From DATELY01 sp035276085 (GTDB lineage: Bacteria > Pseudomonadota > Gammaproteobacteria > Steroidobacterales > Steroidobacteraceae): 29,456 nucleotides of DNA. The stretch is taken from positions 1-29,456 of the forward strand of contig DATELY010000080.1 in the NCBI GenBank assembly GCA_035276085.1, read 5' to 3'. A program made the position numbers and the translations under genes. Below are positions 9,101 to 16,957 of this stretch, piece after piece. The notes beneath the pieces were generated by a model. It was given only the letters and a program-made list of their open reading frames with translations, was not told where the DNA came from and made no database searches. Numbering within the stretch: position 1 is the stretch's first letter; each line of letters opens with the position of its first letter.

Positions 9101-9756
9101 GTGAGGGCATTGCCAGCCGCGAGCGCAACTGTGCCGAGTCTTGCAGCGATGATGCCCTCGTTGCTGACCGTGGCGCCCAGGAGGGCGACGTAGCCGCCAT
9201 CGGCATTGATCGATCCGTAATTTTCGATGGCGCCATCGCTGGTGCCGATGAATTCATAACGGCCGGCGAGAAAATCAGCATCCGAGATGTCGCGAGTCGA
9301 CGCGACCAGTCCACCGACATTCACCTGTGCACCGCTGCCGAACAGGATGCCGTTGGGATTGACGAGAAAGACTCTGCCGTTCGCGCTCAGGCTGCCGAGG
9401 ATGCCGGATGGCTCGGAACCCAATACGCGGTTCAGCGCGATCGAGCGACTGTTCGGTTGCACGAAGCGGACGGACTCGCCGAGGCCGATGTCGAAAGTGT
9501 TCCAGTTGAGCACGGCGTTCTGACTCGACTGATGGATCGTCGTGCTGTTCGCGGCACTCTCGATCGTCGCGGCGCCGGCGACGACAGTTCCTCCTGTGGG
9601 CGAGGCGTGAACAACCGCTGCCAGTGTCAACGCGAAGGCGGACCCGAGCGACGTCACGACGAACCCGGTTCTGTTGCCGCGACAGCTCACGTTCTCCGCA
9701 ACCGCGACGACGGCGCCGGTGGCTTCGTTGCGGACGGAACGGTAGATGCGATTCAT
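6103..9756 (-). CDS. TpsA filamentous-haemagglutinin-like exoprotein with YDG repeats
   Basis: This 1217-residue secreted protein is the passenger of the TpsB transporter encoded 33 bases upstream. It opens with an extended signal peptide region (MNRIYRSVRNEATGAVVAVA), a hydrophobic core and cleavage near VVHA-SP (about residue 51). The haemagglutination-activity/TPS domain follows, with VFLVNPNGILFGSGAQVNVG near 129-148. A Gly-rich GLUG-type repeat region spans about 570-730 (repeated GGLVG and SYATG units). After it come an MBG-like domain (about 790-870) and three YDG repeats starting near 873, 961 and 1051. The C-terminus is proline-rich (PPSAETPPSSETPP) and then short and acidic. No toxin domain or VENN motif is seen, so adhesion or biofilm is the likely role. 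AGGT eight bases upstream supports the start. Confidence 0.9.
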   Translation of the reverse strand: MNRIYRSVRNEATGAVVAVAENVSCRGNRTGFVVTSLGSAFALTLAAVVHASPTGGTVVAGAATIESAANSTTIHQSSQNAVLNWNTFDIGLGESVRFVQPNSRSIALNRVLGSEPSGILGSLSANGRVFLVNPNGILFGSGAQVNVGGLVASTRDISDADFLAGRYEFIGTSDGAIENYGSINADGGYVALLGATVSNEGIIAARLGTVALAAGNALTLDVAGDGLLNVQVDSGAVDALAQNGGLIQADGGRVLLSARSASHLLHSAINNTGVIQAQTIENRGGTIKLLGDLQSGAMNVDGTLDASAPQGGDGGFVETSAAHVRIESTANITTAATRGATGQWLIDPLDFTIAASGGDITGATLSASLSSNNVTVLSTSGSTGTAGDVNVNDVVTWNANRLTLNAQNNININTTMHGSGTASLALEYGQGAVAAGNTGKVNVRAPVNLPAGNNFSTRLGSDGAVVNYTVITSLGAAGSTTGTDLQGINGAVTANYALGSDIDASATSTWNSGAGFTSIGRSGDFTGTFDGLGHVVSGLVSNTPATNNVGMFGVANSATFRNVGVINATITGATYVGPLVANCFACTYSNVYSSGTVSGVAWVGGLVGLGNGTTMTNGYSSANVTGTSNLIGGLFGQARFFGTITDSYATGTVNGTGAFYVGGLAGQARFVTLTNTYATGAVTASSNAGGLVGFLDGATLNTSYSTGAVSGSFSIGGLVGSRAGSYAVNNSYWNTTTSGRATSQGGTGLTTAQMQNASSFSGWDFGSKWIVYEGHTYPLLRSFMTALTVTPNAAVKTYDGLAYSGGNGVSYSTTPNGNLLGTVTYGGTAQGATNAGSYTLSASGLYSNQQGYIISYANGTLTVNPATLTATVVAPDKIYDGNNTATATLHVVGLVGTETLGVSNTATFNSQNVADANLVTVNGIVLSDGNNGGLASNYILASGQTTSAHITPRTLTAGITATDKVYDGNTTASATVNSLTGFVGTETVTAIATAAFNSKDVADAALVTASGFTLTDGASGGLASNYTIANSPTATAHITARTLTVEGQSALDKVYDGTTTATLTGGSLSGVVAGESLLLNEAGSFTTADVGNDIAVTANNSLVGSAAANYVLLQPTGLSANITAVVVPEAPPSAETPPSSETPPSVATPTVDYQDAVGHAESNAPVAATALSSPLALPAPVGSSNATGGASYDLGGLNLTIVSREDAGRDEPGDRGH

Positions 9757-9789
9757 GGTGAGACCTGTGTTGCCTGCGCCGTACCGTCG

Positions 9790-11484
9790 TCAGAAATACT
9801 TCACTGTATTGATCCAGAAGCGACTGTCCTGGTCGGGTCCTGAAGTCACGGCAGCACTGCCGAGCGTGTGAGCGTAGTAGGCCCTCACAACGAAACTGCC
9901 CGCGTCGAACCAATGCAGTCCGATACCGGCACCGCTCAACGTGCGGTGGTTACGTTCTTCGTCCCATGGATCCTTGGCGAGTCTGCCCGTGGCGGTATCG
10001 ATGAAGCCGAGCAACTGCCAGTGTCCCGGCAAGCGCTCGACGAGATTCGGCAGTCGCAGACGTGCTTCCAGATTCAGTAGATAACCGCGATCGACATAGG
10101 CTTCGCCTTCCGGATACGCGCGCACCGCGTTGGCCCCGCCCAGGCCCATCTTTTCCGAGACATCCAGGTTCTGTGAGGACAACTGGCCTTGTAGCGCGGC
10201 GTACAGCGAGATCGAATCGGTTACGGCCTGCAGCCGCGTCACCTCGATACCGAGTTTGTCGTAGCGACCATCGCTGCGCGCGGTGGCCGCGTCGATGGCC
10301 ATGGCCTCTGCACTTTCGAGGTCGAGGCGGCCTGCAGTCCAGCTGAGCGAATACGTGTTCCAGCCGCCGCCGCCGAACCGATCGTGGTGATCACCGATGA
10401 GGCTCAGCATTACCGCCTGCGCTTTCTTGTCCGACACGGTCTCAGGCGTCGTGGCATCGACTTCGTCGCGAAACTTCCTGGCGTCGACACCGAGCTGCGC
10501 ATACGTACTGTGACTGCGCGATCGCAGCAGCGGATACCGGCCGAACACGCTGGCGATCTGCGCCGTGCCGTGCGCCTGCAAGCTCTCGAACTCGCGCCCC
10601 AGTTCATAGTCGAGCGCCGTGTAGGCGACACCTGCATCGGCTCTGCCGAAGCGCCGTTGGTAGCTCGCGCGGCCGTAGTTCAGTCCATCCCATGAGGTCA
10701 GTGCCCGCAGTGTCGCGACATCGCCTCGGCCCAACGGGTTGTTGAAGTTCACTGTCGCGCCCATGCGGTAGTCGCCCGTGTAGCGACTGCCGGCGTTGTC
10801 GACGTCGGCACTGCCGCTCAACCGCCGGCCGGGTGTCACGTCGACGATCAAATCCGCAGCACCCACGGATGCACCGGGCACGAGTGTCGATTTGACGTTC
10901 ACGCCAGGAAGATCGGAGAGCTGCAACAAGCGACTTTCGAGCGGCGCGATCGTGATCGTATCGCCGCTGTTCAAGCCCTCGAGCAGGCGCTGCGCAACGT
11001 CATCGCCAAGGTTGCTCTGATTACGCAGGATGACCTTGCCGTATTGGCCCTCGGCCACGGCGATCGTGACTGTGCCCTCGACGACGTCCTGCGGAGGCAA
11101 GGTTGCCTGGGCAAGGAGGTAGCCGTGACTGCGGTAGTAGTTCGCAATGCTTGTCGCGAAGCCACGCAGGGCCGACAAGGTGAGTTCGCTGCCTGGCTGA
11201 AAGCCGGTCGCGGCGATGAGATCCGTTTCCGAGAACGCCGCCGCATGGATGACGTGCAGACTGTTCACGACGATCGTCACGCCATCGGCCGGTCCGGTGA
11301 CGGGAGCGGCGCCCGCTTCGATGCGGAATTGCGGTGAGACCTTCTCGGCAGCCGGAGCAGGCGGAATCTGTTGCAGTTGGCTCCCCGCCGACGGCAGCGC
11401 CGCGGCGATGGCGTGGTTCAACGTGAATGGCGCGAGCGCAACCCAAAGGGCTTTGGCTGCGCTGAGATGGATTCGGCTTCGCAT
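9790..11484 (-). CDS. TpsB two-partner secretion transporter (ShlB/FhaC/HecB family)
   Basis: This outer-membrane protein of about 564 residues should translocate the adjacent TpsA. A signal peptide (ALWVALAPFTLNHAIAA) precedes POTRA-type periplasmic domains, visible from ITIVVNSLHVIHAAAF-like sequence through the segment TLPPQDVVEGTVTIAVAEGQ. A 16-strand-type barrel follows, and the last residue is Phe (INTVKYF), the usual outer-membrane assembly signal. I chose the ATG at 11484 because it gives a compact signal peptide. An in-frame ATG at 11529 would add 15 residues, and neither has a strong ribosome-binding site. It is first in a tpsB-tpsA operon with a 33-base gap. Confidence 0.9.
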   Translation of the reverse strand: MRSRIHLSAAKALWVALAPFTLNHAIAAALPSAGSQLQQIPPAPAAEKVSPQFRIEAGAAPVTGPADGVTIVVNSLHVIHAAAFSETDLIAATGFQPGSELTLSALRGFATSIANYYRSHGYLLAQATLPPQDVVEGTVTIAVAEGQYGKVILRNQSNLGDDVAQRLLEGLNSGDTITIAPLESRLLQLSDLPGVNVKSTLVPGASVGAADLIVDVTPGRRLSGSADVDNAGSRYTGDYRMGATVNFNNPLGRGDVATLRALTSWDGLNYGRASYQRRFGRADAGVAYTALDYELGREFESLQAHGTAQIASVFGRYPLLRSRSHSTYAQLGVDARKFRDEVDATTPETVSDKKAQAVMLSLIGDHHDRFGGGGWNTYSLSWTAGRLDLESAEAMAIDAATARSDGRYDKLGIEVTRLQAVTDSISLYAALQGQLSSQNLDVSEKMGLGGANAVRAYPEGEAYVDRGYLLNLEARLRLPNLVERLPGHWQLLGFIDTATGRLAKDPWDEERNHRTLSGAGIGLHWFDAGSFVVRAYYAHTLGSAAVTSGPDQDSRFWINTVKYF

Positions 11485-11605
11485 GGCCTGTTCGAATGGT
11501 TGCAGACAGCCCCGCGACAGTCCGCGCATCAGGAACCAGCCGCTGTGATGTCCGTCCGGATTGAGACGACATCAGGCAATGTCTCAGGCGGGGAAGGCCT
11601 ACGAC

Positions 11606-11623
11606 ATGGGCAAGGAAGCCCAT
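11606..11623. promoter_or_regulatory. Small hairpin upstream of tpsB
   Basis: ATGGGC (11606-11611) and GCCCAT (11618-11623) form a perfect six-base stem around loop AAGGAA. The right arm could instead pair with 11660-11667, making it one of four mutually complementary segments in the gap between the membrane protein gene and tpsB. Confidence 0.4.
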
Positions 11624-11659
11624 CCGCTCATGATCCGTTGCGTGCCGCGCAAGCATGGT

Positions 11660-11683
11660 GATGGGCTCATTTCTGAGCCCATC
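11660..11683. terminator. Perfect 10-bp hairpin, probable terminator or attenuator
   Basis: GATGGGCTCA and TGAGCCCATC pair perfectly around loop TTTC. It lies 25 bases after the stop codon of the leftward membrane protein gene and about 175 bases upstream of the tpsB start. There is no T-run, so Rho-independent termination would be inefficient. RNA 3'-end stabilisation or attenuation of read-through into tpsB are alternatives. Confidence 0.5.
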
Positions 11684-11707
11684 TGCAGTTTCAGCGCCGC
11701 TGCAACA

Positions 11708-12454
11708 TCAAGCCCAGCTGCGTTGGCCCGCGCCCAGCGATGTTTCCGTCCCGGCCCGGGCGTCGGATTGACGCCCGATGGCTTTCAGCATCGTGTAGTC
11801 GAGCACGCCGAACCACACGGCGAACACCGTCAGCGGGATCCAGAAGGTGAACAATCCATTCCAGGCGAACGGCCCCGATTTGAAGAGCTGCGCGATGACG
11901 CCGAGTTCCGCACTCACGACCATGAACACGGTGAAGTAGCCCAGCCAGCGTGGAAACGCCGAGTGAGTCGCATCCGTTCGTGTGAAGCACACGATGCCAA
12001 TCGGCAGCGCCTGAATCCAGAAGAAGCTCACGGGTGTGACCAGCGTGAGAAATGCCAGTTCGTGCATCAGCAGCGTGAGTGCAGGGTCACGGTCGACTGA
12101 GAACGCAGCAACGCCCCAGAACAGCGGCGGGAGCGTGAAGAGAATCGTGCCGAGTACGCCGCCTGCGAACTGCGCGATCGCCCATATCGGCACACCGCGC
12201 TCGCATCGTGCCATCTGCACGGCCAGGGCGACCGTCCACGGTGCGTTGAACCCTCCCGCCATGAGACAGGCGACGACTCCGATGCGGAATTTGAAGTTGT
12301 GGTCGGCATAGAGATGCACGACCTGATCTGCGCTCAACGTCGGCGACGGCGGTGGAATGAAGTCCGTGAGATACCAGAACCCGATGCCATACAGCGTCGC
12401 CGCGGCGATCGACGCCCAGATCATGAAGCGTTGAGCCGTCGGATTGATATACAT
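11708..12454 (-). CDS. Polytopic membrane protein, unknown function
   Basis: I do not recognise this 248-residue protein. It has about six to seven hydrophobic segments, for example FMIWASIAAATLYGIGFWYL, VACLMAGGFNAPWTVALAV, FAGGVLGTILFTLPPLFWGV, FLTLVTPVSFFWIQALPIGI and LFTFWIPLTVFAVWFGVLDY. A hydrophilic, acidic-and-His loop (SADQVVHLYADHN) follows the first helix, and the cytoplasmic tail is short and polar. The start has a strong GAGGGGGT ribosome-binding site eight bases upstream, and a TAGAAT -10-like box lies on the minus strand at 12496-12501. It is transcribed leftwards on its own, after patD, and ends before a hairpin. No conserved catalytic motif was seen. Confidence 0.7.
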   Translation of the reverse strand: MYINPTAQRFMIWASIAAATLYGIGFWYLTDFIPPPSPTLSADQVVHLYADHNFKFRIGVVACLMAGGFNAPWTVALAVQMARCERGVPIWAIAQFAGGVLGTILFTLPPLFWGVAAFSVDRDPALTLLMHELAFLTLVTPVSFFWIQALPIGIVCFTRTDATHSAFPRWLGYFTVFMVVSAELGVIAQLFKSGPFAWNGLFTFWIPLTVFAVWFGVLDYTMLKAIGRQSDARAGTETSLGAGQRSWA

Positions 12455-12607
12455 GGGAACCCCCTCGAGTGCCGTTGCGCGATCTGATGAAGAGGATTCT
12501 AGAACTGATCACCCTCGCAGGGGCACTCCTTCGGAGTCTCCCTTCGACAGATCGGGGTGAACCGGAGTCGCTACGGGGAAGCGTAGATCGCGTGATCGCC
12601 GCCGACC

Positions 12608-14032
12608 TCACAGTTTCACCATCACGTGCCGCGGCACGCTGTAGTCCTCCAACGCATAGATCGAAAGATCCTTGCCGTAACCGGAGCGTTTGAGTCCTCC
12701 ATGGGGCATCTCGCTCACCAGCATGAAATGCGTGTTGATCCAGGTGCAACCGTACTGCAGTCGCGAGGCGACACGCATGGCTTTGCCGACGTCCTGCGTC
12801 CATACCGAGGAGGCGAGAGCGTAGTCGGAGTCGTTCGCCCATGCGATCGCCTGATCTGCATCCTTGAAACGCGTGATTGACACCACGGGGCCGAACACTT
12901 CGCGCGTGACGATCTCATCGGTCTGCTTCGCACCGGCGATGACCGTGGGCTCGAAGAAGAAGCCGCTGCCTGTGCGTACCTTACCTCCGGTCGTGATTTC
13001 GATGTGTCGGCGCTCCGCCGCGCGATCGACGAAGCCGGCGACGCGCTTGCGTTGCTTCGCGCTGATGAGCGGTCCCATCTCCACGCCGTCTTCTTCCTGG
13101 GTACCGACTTTGATGGAGCTTGCGGCAGTCGTGAGATCCGCAACGAGCTTGTCGTAGATCTTGCTTCCCGCGTAGATGCGGCACGCCGCCGTGCAATCCT
13201 GGCCCGCGTTGTAGAAGCCGAATGTGCGCACGCCGCCAACGACGGCTTCGAGATCCGCGTCGTCGAAGACGATGACGGGTGCCTTGCCGCCGAGTTCGAG
13301 GTGAGTGCGCTTGGAACCTTTGGATGCAGCCTGGAGTACTTTCTCACCCGTAGCGACATCGCCGGTGAGAGAAATCATCGCGACTTTCGGTTGCGCGATC
13401 AGCGGTGCGCCCACCGTCGTGCCTCGACCGCAGATCACGTTCACCACACCGGGCGGAAAGATCTCCGCCAGGATCGCCGCCAGCTTCAATGCCGTCAGCG
13501 GTGTCTGTTCCGATGGCTTGATGACCACCGTGTTGCCGGCCGCAAGGGCAGGCGAGAGCTTCCATGCGGCCATCATCAGCGGATAGTTCCAGGGCGCGAT
13601 CGATGCGACGACACCCACTGGATCGCGCCGGACCATGCTCGTGAAGCCGGGCAGGTACTCGCCGGCAAGCGCGCCCTGCTGAGTCCTGGCTGCGCCGGCG
13701 AAGAAACGAAACACGTCTGCGATCGCCGGAATCTCGTCGTTCAGCACGGCGTTCAACGGTTTGCCGCAATTGAGCGATTCGAGCTTCGCAAAGGCAGCGG
13801 CTTCGGCTTCGATTCGATCCGCAACCTCGAGCAGCAGGGTCGCGCGATCTTTCGGGGCCGTAGTCGACCACCCGGCGAATGCCTGGTGTGCGGCTGCAAC
13901 TGCATTCTCGATCTGTACTTCAGACGCTTCACCGACCGTTGCGATGACCGTGCCCGACGCCGGATCCAGGATGTCTTCCTTCGCGCCCTTGCCTGGCACG
14001 AATTTGCCATCGATCAGGAGTTTCGTGTCCAT
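12608..14032 (-). CDS. patD: Gamma-aminobutyraldehyde dehydrogenase (PatD/YdcW type)
   Basis: This 474-residue NAD-dependent aldehyde dehydrogenase has all catalytic residues: Asn149 (APWNYP), Glu246 (LELGGK) and nucleophile Cys280 (GQDCTAACR). The C-terminal half (TQEEDGVEMGPLIS, MPHGGLKRSGYGKDLS) is typical of enzymes oxidising 4-aminobutanal to GABA in the putrescine transaminase route. It is the last gene of a ydcSTUVW-like operon, seven bases after the second permease, with GAGGT four bases before the ATG. E. coli ydcW (patD) has the same position. Other omega-aminoaldehydes are possible substrates. No putrescine aminotransferase (PatA) gene is nearby, so the aldehyde must be produced elsewhere. 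The 153 bases downstream hold only a short ACTCC/GGAGT hairpin near 12525-12537. Confidence 0.88.
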   Translation of the reverse strand: MDTKLLIDGKFVPGKGAKEDILDPASGTVIATVGEASEVQIENAVAAAHQAFAGWSTTAPKDRATLLLEVADRIEAEAAAFAKLESLNCGKPLNAVLNDEIPAIADVFRFFAGAARTQQGALAGEYLPGFTSMVRRDPVGVVASIAPWNYPLMMAAWKLSPALAAGNTVVIKPSEQTPLTALKLAAILAEIFPPGVVNVICGRGTTVGAPLIAQPKVAMISLTGDVATGEKVLQAASKGSKRTHLELGGKAPVIVFDDADLEAVVGGVRTFGFYNAGQDCTAACRIYAGSKIYDKLVADLTTAASSIKVGTQEEDGVEMGPLISAKQRKRVAGFVDRAAERRHIEITTGGKVRTGSGFFFEPTVIAGAKQTDEIVTREVFGPVVSITRFKDADQAIAWANDSDYALASSVWTQDVGKAMRVASRLQYGCTWINTHFMLVSEMPHGGLKRSGYGKDLSIYALEDYSVPRHVMVKL

Positions 14033-14039
14033 TGCGACC

Positions 14040-14891
14040 TCAGCTCCGCGCCTCGGCGGGTTTCGTCAGGTGGTACGCGAGCAGAATCGGGATCAACGTC
14101 ACGACGATGACCATCACGGCCACGACGTTCGTGATCGGTCGCTCGCGCGGCCGGAACAGCTCGTTGAAGAACCAGATGGGCAACGTGCGTTCGTGTCCCG
14201 CTGTGAAGAGCGTGACGATGATCTCGTCGAACGACAGCGCGAACGCGAGCATGCCGCCGGCAAGCAACGCACTGGCCGATTGCGGCAGCACGACGCGGCG
14301 GAAGGTCTGCCAGCCGTCGGCACCGAGGTCCATCGAAGCCTCGATCCAGCTCGTGGGCAGCCGTCGCAAGCGCGCGATCACGTTGTTGTAGACGATCACG
14401 ACGCAGAACGTCGTGTGACCCGCAACGATGGTCCAGAAGCCCGGGCCGATCGCGGCGGTCTTGATCGCCGATAGCAAAGCGATGCCGGTCACGATGCCGG
14501 GAAGCGCGATGGGCAGGACCAGCAACACGGTGATCGCTTCCTTGCCGAAGAAGCGCGAGCGCGCCATGGCGAGTGCGGTAAGCGAGCCCAGGATGAGCGC
14601 AAACACCGTCGCCAGTGCTGCGACTTGCAATGACAACGCCAACGCAGACCAGATGTCGCTGCGCGCGAATGCCGCTTCGAACCAATGCAAGGTCAAGCCC
14701 GGGGGCGGGAATTCGTACGTGCGGTCCGCGGTGGTGAACGCGTACAGCACGATCACGAGCACCGGCACATGCATGAACGCAAGTCCTGCCCATGCGGCCC
14801 AGCGCGTGAAACGCGATGGCCGGCCCCAACGCGCTGCTCGTCGGCGAGTCGTCGTTGCCGTGACGGCCGCAAGCGCGTTCTCAGAGCGCAT
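14040..14891 (-). CDS. ydcV: ABC transporter permease, YdcV/PotC type
   Basis: This 283-residue inner-membrane permease has six predicted helices and the cytoplasmic EAA loop (EASMDLGADGWQTFRRVVLP), which docks on the ATPase. The first helix (LAFMHVPVLVIVLYAFTTA) and the loop FPPPGLTLHWFEAAF are typical of PotC-like subunits of polyamine transporters. Its ATG lies inside the end of the preceding permease gene (11-base overlap), so the two are translationally coupled. It should pair with the other permease in a heterodimer. The operon order matches E. coli ydcV. Confidence 0.9.
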   Translation of the reverse strand: MRSENALAAVTATTTRRRAARWGRPSRFTRWAAWAGLAFMHVPVLVIVLYAFTTADRTYEFPPPGLTLHWFEAAFARSDIWSALALSLQVAALATVFALILGSLTALAMARSRFFGKEAITVLLVLPIALPGIVTGIALLSAIKTAAIGPGFWTIVAGHTTFCVVIVYNNVIARLRRLPTSWIEASMDLGADGWQTFRRVVLPQSASALLAGGMLAFALSFDEIIVTLFTAGHERTLPIWFFNELFRPRERPITNVVAVMVIVVTLIPILLAYHLTKPAEARS

Positions 14892-15822
14892 CGAAGGCTC
14901 CCGCGCGGCGCGCGAGTGCGAGATAGATCATGATCAACACGATCGGCACGACGGAAAATGCAGCAGCCAGTGGAATATTGCCGGCGGTGCCTTGCTGTTG
15001 ATAGACCATCATGCCGATGAAGTATCCCGGCGCGCCGACGACACTGGGAATGATGTAGTCGCCCAGCGTGAGCGAGAAGGTGAAGATCGAACCGGCTGCG
15101 AGTCCCGGGAGTGCCAGTGGCAGCGTCACCGTGCGGAAGACCTGAACGGGCGTGGCGCCAAGGTCGGACGCCGCTTGCATCAACGTATTCGGTACGCGCT
15201 CGAGCGCCGCCGCCAGGGGCAGGATCATGTACGGCAGCCACATGTAGACGAACACGATGAACATGCCGAGGTACGACGACGCCACCGATGGACCGCCGAT
15301 GCCGGGCGTCCTCAGCACGGCGTCCAGCACACCCTGCAGACCCAGCGACTCCAGGCACCAGCTCAGGATGCCCTGCTTCGCGAGAATGAGGCGCCACGCG
15401 TACACCTTGACGAGATAGCTGGTCCACATCGGCAACAACACGCCGACATAGAACAACGCCTTGGCACGCGGCGAGGCGTAACGCGCCATGTAGTTGGCGA
15501 TCGGGAATGCAATGAGCGCCGCCGCGATCGTCACGCACACGGCCATCACGAGCGTGCGTTGAATGATGTCGAGGTTCGCCGGTTGAGTGACGACCTGTTT
15601 GTATGTGGCCAGCGTCGGCTCGTAAACGATCTTCGCCGTGAAATCATCGATCGCGTAGAAGCTCTGCAAGAGCAGCGTGAACAGCGAGCCGACGTAGACC
15701 GTGCCGAACCACAGCAGGGGCGGAATCAGCAACAGAAACAGGTAGAGCGTGGGGCGGCGATACAGGGCGGTCGCGATGCTCCGCGACCAGGATGGTGTGA
15801 GCGTTGCGGCGACCGCGCTCAT
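14881..15822 (-). CDS. ydcU: ABC transporter permease, YdcU/PotB type
   Basis: This 313-residue inner-membrane permease is PotB-like: an N-terminal helix (LYLFLLLIPPLLWFGTVYVG), a large periplasmic loop, five more helices and the EAA loop ASDLGATPVQVFRTVTLP. The ATG at 15822 overlaps the ATPase stop codon as ATGA. The frame is open further upstream only as a shadow of the ATPase gene. It forms the transport channel with the next gene's product. Its partner arrangement and order match E. coli ydcU. Confidence 0.9.
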   Translation of the reverse strand: MSAVAATLTPSWSRSIATALYRRPTLYLFLLLIPPLLWFGTVYVGSLFTLLLQSFYAIDDFTAKIVYEPTLATYKQVVTQPANLDIIQRTLVMAVCVTIAAALIAFPIANYMARYASPRAKALFYVGVLLPMWTSYLVKVYAWRLILAKQGILSWCLESLGLQGVLDAVLRTPGIGGPSVASSYLGMFIVFVYMWLPYMILPLAAALERVPNTLMQAASDLGATPVQVFRTVTLPLALPGLAAGSIFTFSLTLGDYIIPSVVGAPGYFIGMMVYQQQGTAGNIPLAAAFSVVPIVLIMIYLALARRAGAFDAL

Positions 15823-16853
15823 GCGGCCCCGGATCCCGCCAGCTCGACCATGTCGTGGGGCAGCCAGCTTGCGAGGACGCGGTCGTTGACCGTGACGCTG
15901 GTATCGCCCAGGTCGGCAGTGCTGGCAGACAAGGTTTCGCCGCCATCCAACTTCACTTGGCAACGGATCGTGGCGCCGTGGAACTGAGTGTCGACAATGG
16001 TGCCGAGACAGCCGATGGTGTTCGGGTGCGGCGTCGTCGCATCTCCGGCTTTCGAAAGACGCACGCGTTCCGGTCGTAACGCGTAAGTCGTCTTGATGCC
16101 GAGGACACGTTCCGCAAGCGCTGGCTCGATGACATTCGCGCCGCCGACGAAGCGTGCGACGAACGCCGTTGAAGGCCGCGTGTAGAGCTGACGCGGCGTC
16201 GCGATCTGCTCGATGCGTCCTTGATTGAACACGGCGACGCGATCTGCCATCGAGAGCGCTTCGCCCTGATCGTGCGTGACGAACACGAAGGTGATGCCGA
16301 GGGCGCGCTGCAGCGCCTTCAGCTCCAGTTGCATTGCTTCGCGCAGCTTCAGATCAAGGGCGCTCAGGGGCTCGTCGAGGAGCAGGACTTTCGGTTTGTT
16401 GATGAGCGCGCGTGCGAGCGCCACTCGCTGGCGCTGACCGCCCGAGAGTTGTGCGGGCGAGCGATCGCCGAACTCTGCGAGGTGCACCATTTCGAGCATC
16501 TGCAGCGCTCGCTCGCGCTGTTCCTCCCGCGAGACCTCGCCGCGCACTCGCGGGCCATAGCCGACGTTCTCGAGCACGCTCAAGTGGGGGAACAAGGCGT
16601 AGTCCTGAAAGACGGTGTTGACGTCACGTTCGTACGGCGGCAGCTCGGTGACGTCGATGCCGTTCAAATACACGGTGCCGGTGTCCGGTATTTCAAAGCC
16701 CGCGATCAAGCGGAGACACGTCGTCTTGCCGGAGCCGGAGGGGCCGAGCATGGCGAAGAACTCGCCGCTTTCGATCGCAATACCGACGTCATCGACGGCA
16801 CGGACATCGCCGTAGATGCGTGAGACGTTCTGGAATTCGATGGCTGGGGTCAT
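15819..16853 (-). CDS. ydcT: Polyamine-type ABC transporter ATPase (YdcT/PotA type)
   Basis: This 344-residue ATPase carries Walker A GPSGSGKT (37-44), Q-loop FQDYALF, signature LSGGQ (136-140), Walker B VLLLDE (156-161) and switch His194 (VTHDQGEAL). A C-terminal TOBE-type domain, usual for PotA-like subunits, includes the segment TTYALRPERVRLS. I start at ATG 16853, where MTPAIEFQNVSRIYG begins the domain. The upstream part of the open frame covers noncoding hairpins and the end of the binding-protein gene. It energises the two permeases encoded directly downstream, the first by an ATGA overlap. Confidence 0.93.
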   Translation of the reverse strand: MTPAIEFQNVSRIYGDVRAVDDVGIAIESGEFFAMLGPSGSGKTTCLRLIAGFEIPDTGTVYLNGIDVTELPPYERDVNTVFQDYALFPHLSVLENVGYGPRVRGEVSREEQRERALQMLEMVHLAEFGDRSPAQLSGGQRQRVALARALINKPKVLLLDEPLSALDLKLREAMQLELKALQRALGITFVFVTHDQGEALSMADRVAVFNQGRIEQIATPRQLYTRPSTAFVARFVGGANVIEPALAERVLGIKTTYALRPERVRLSKAGDATTPHPNTIGCLGTIVDTQFHGATIRCQVKLDGGETLSASTADLGDTSVTVNDRVLASWLPHDMVELAGSGAA

Positions 16854-16880
16854 GCAAAAGATTCGGCGGGTGGTCGGCGT

Positions 16881-16910
16881 GTGCGCGCCCGTCCCGTTCG
16901 GGCGCGCCAC
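16881..16910. promoter_or_regulatory. Intercistronic hairpin 1, binding protein to ATPase
   Basis: GTGCGCGCCCG (16881-16891) pairs with CGGGCGCGCCAC (16899-16910) with one bulged C, around a seven-base loop. There is no T-run. Such stable GC stems after a binding-protein gene commonly protect the upstream mRNA from exonucleases and reduce downstream expression. That role here is inference. Confidence 0.55.
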
Positions 16911-16923
16911 TTCCTCCGGTCGT

Positions 16924-16944
16924 TTCCCCGCGGTTGCGGGGGAA
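16924..16944. promoter_or_regulatory. Intercistronic hairpin 2, binding protein to ATPase
   Basis: TTCCCCGC (16924-16931) pairs with GCGGGGGAA (16936-16944), one bulged G, tetraloop GGTT. It begins 14 bases after the binding-protein stop codon and precedes hairpin 1 in the transcript, so the two form a tandem structure. Confidence 0.5.
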
Positions 16945-16957
16945 GGGAATGCACTCT

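Noticed and set aside
8155..9843. 562-codon open frame antisense to tpsA
   Set aside because: It is the reverse complement of a well-supported TpsA gene and reads as a low-complexity Arg/Asp/Ala-rich shadow, typical of GC-rich DNA.
6103..11484. Contact-dependent inhibition (cdi) locus
   Set aside because: The TpsA lacks a VENN-type pretoxin motif and toxin domain, is short, and no small immunity gene follows; the next genes are parDE on the other strand.
14428..15987. 519-codon open frame antisense to both permeases
   Set aside because: It spans two overlapping permease genes on the other strand and shows only charged, low-complexity sequence.
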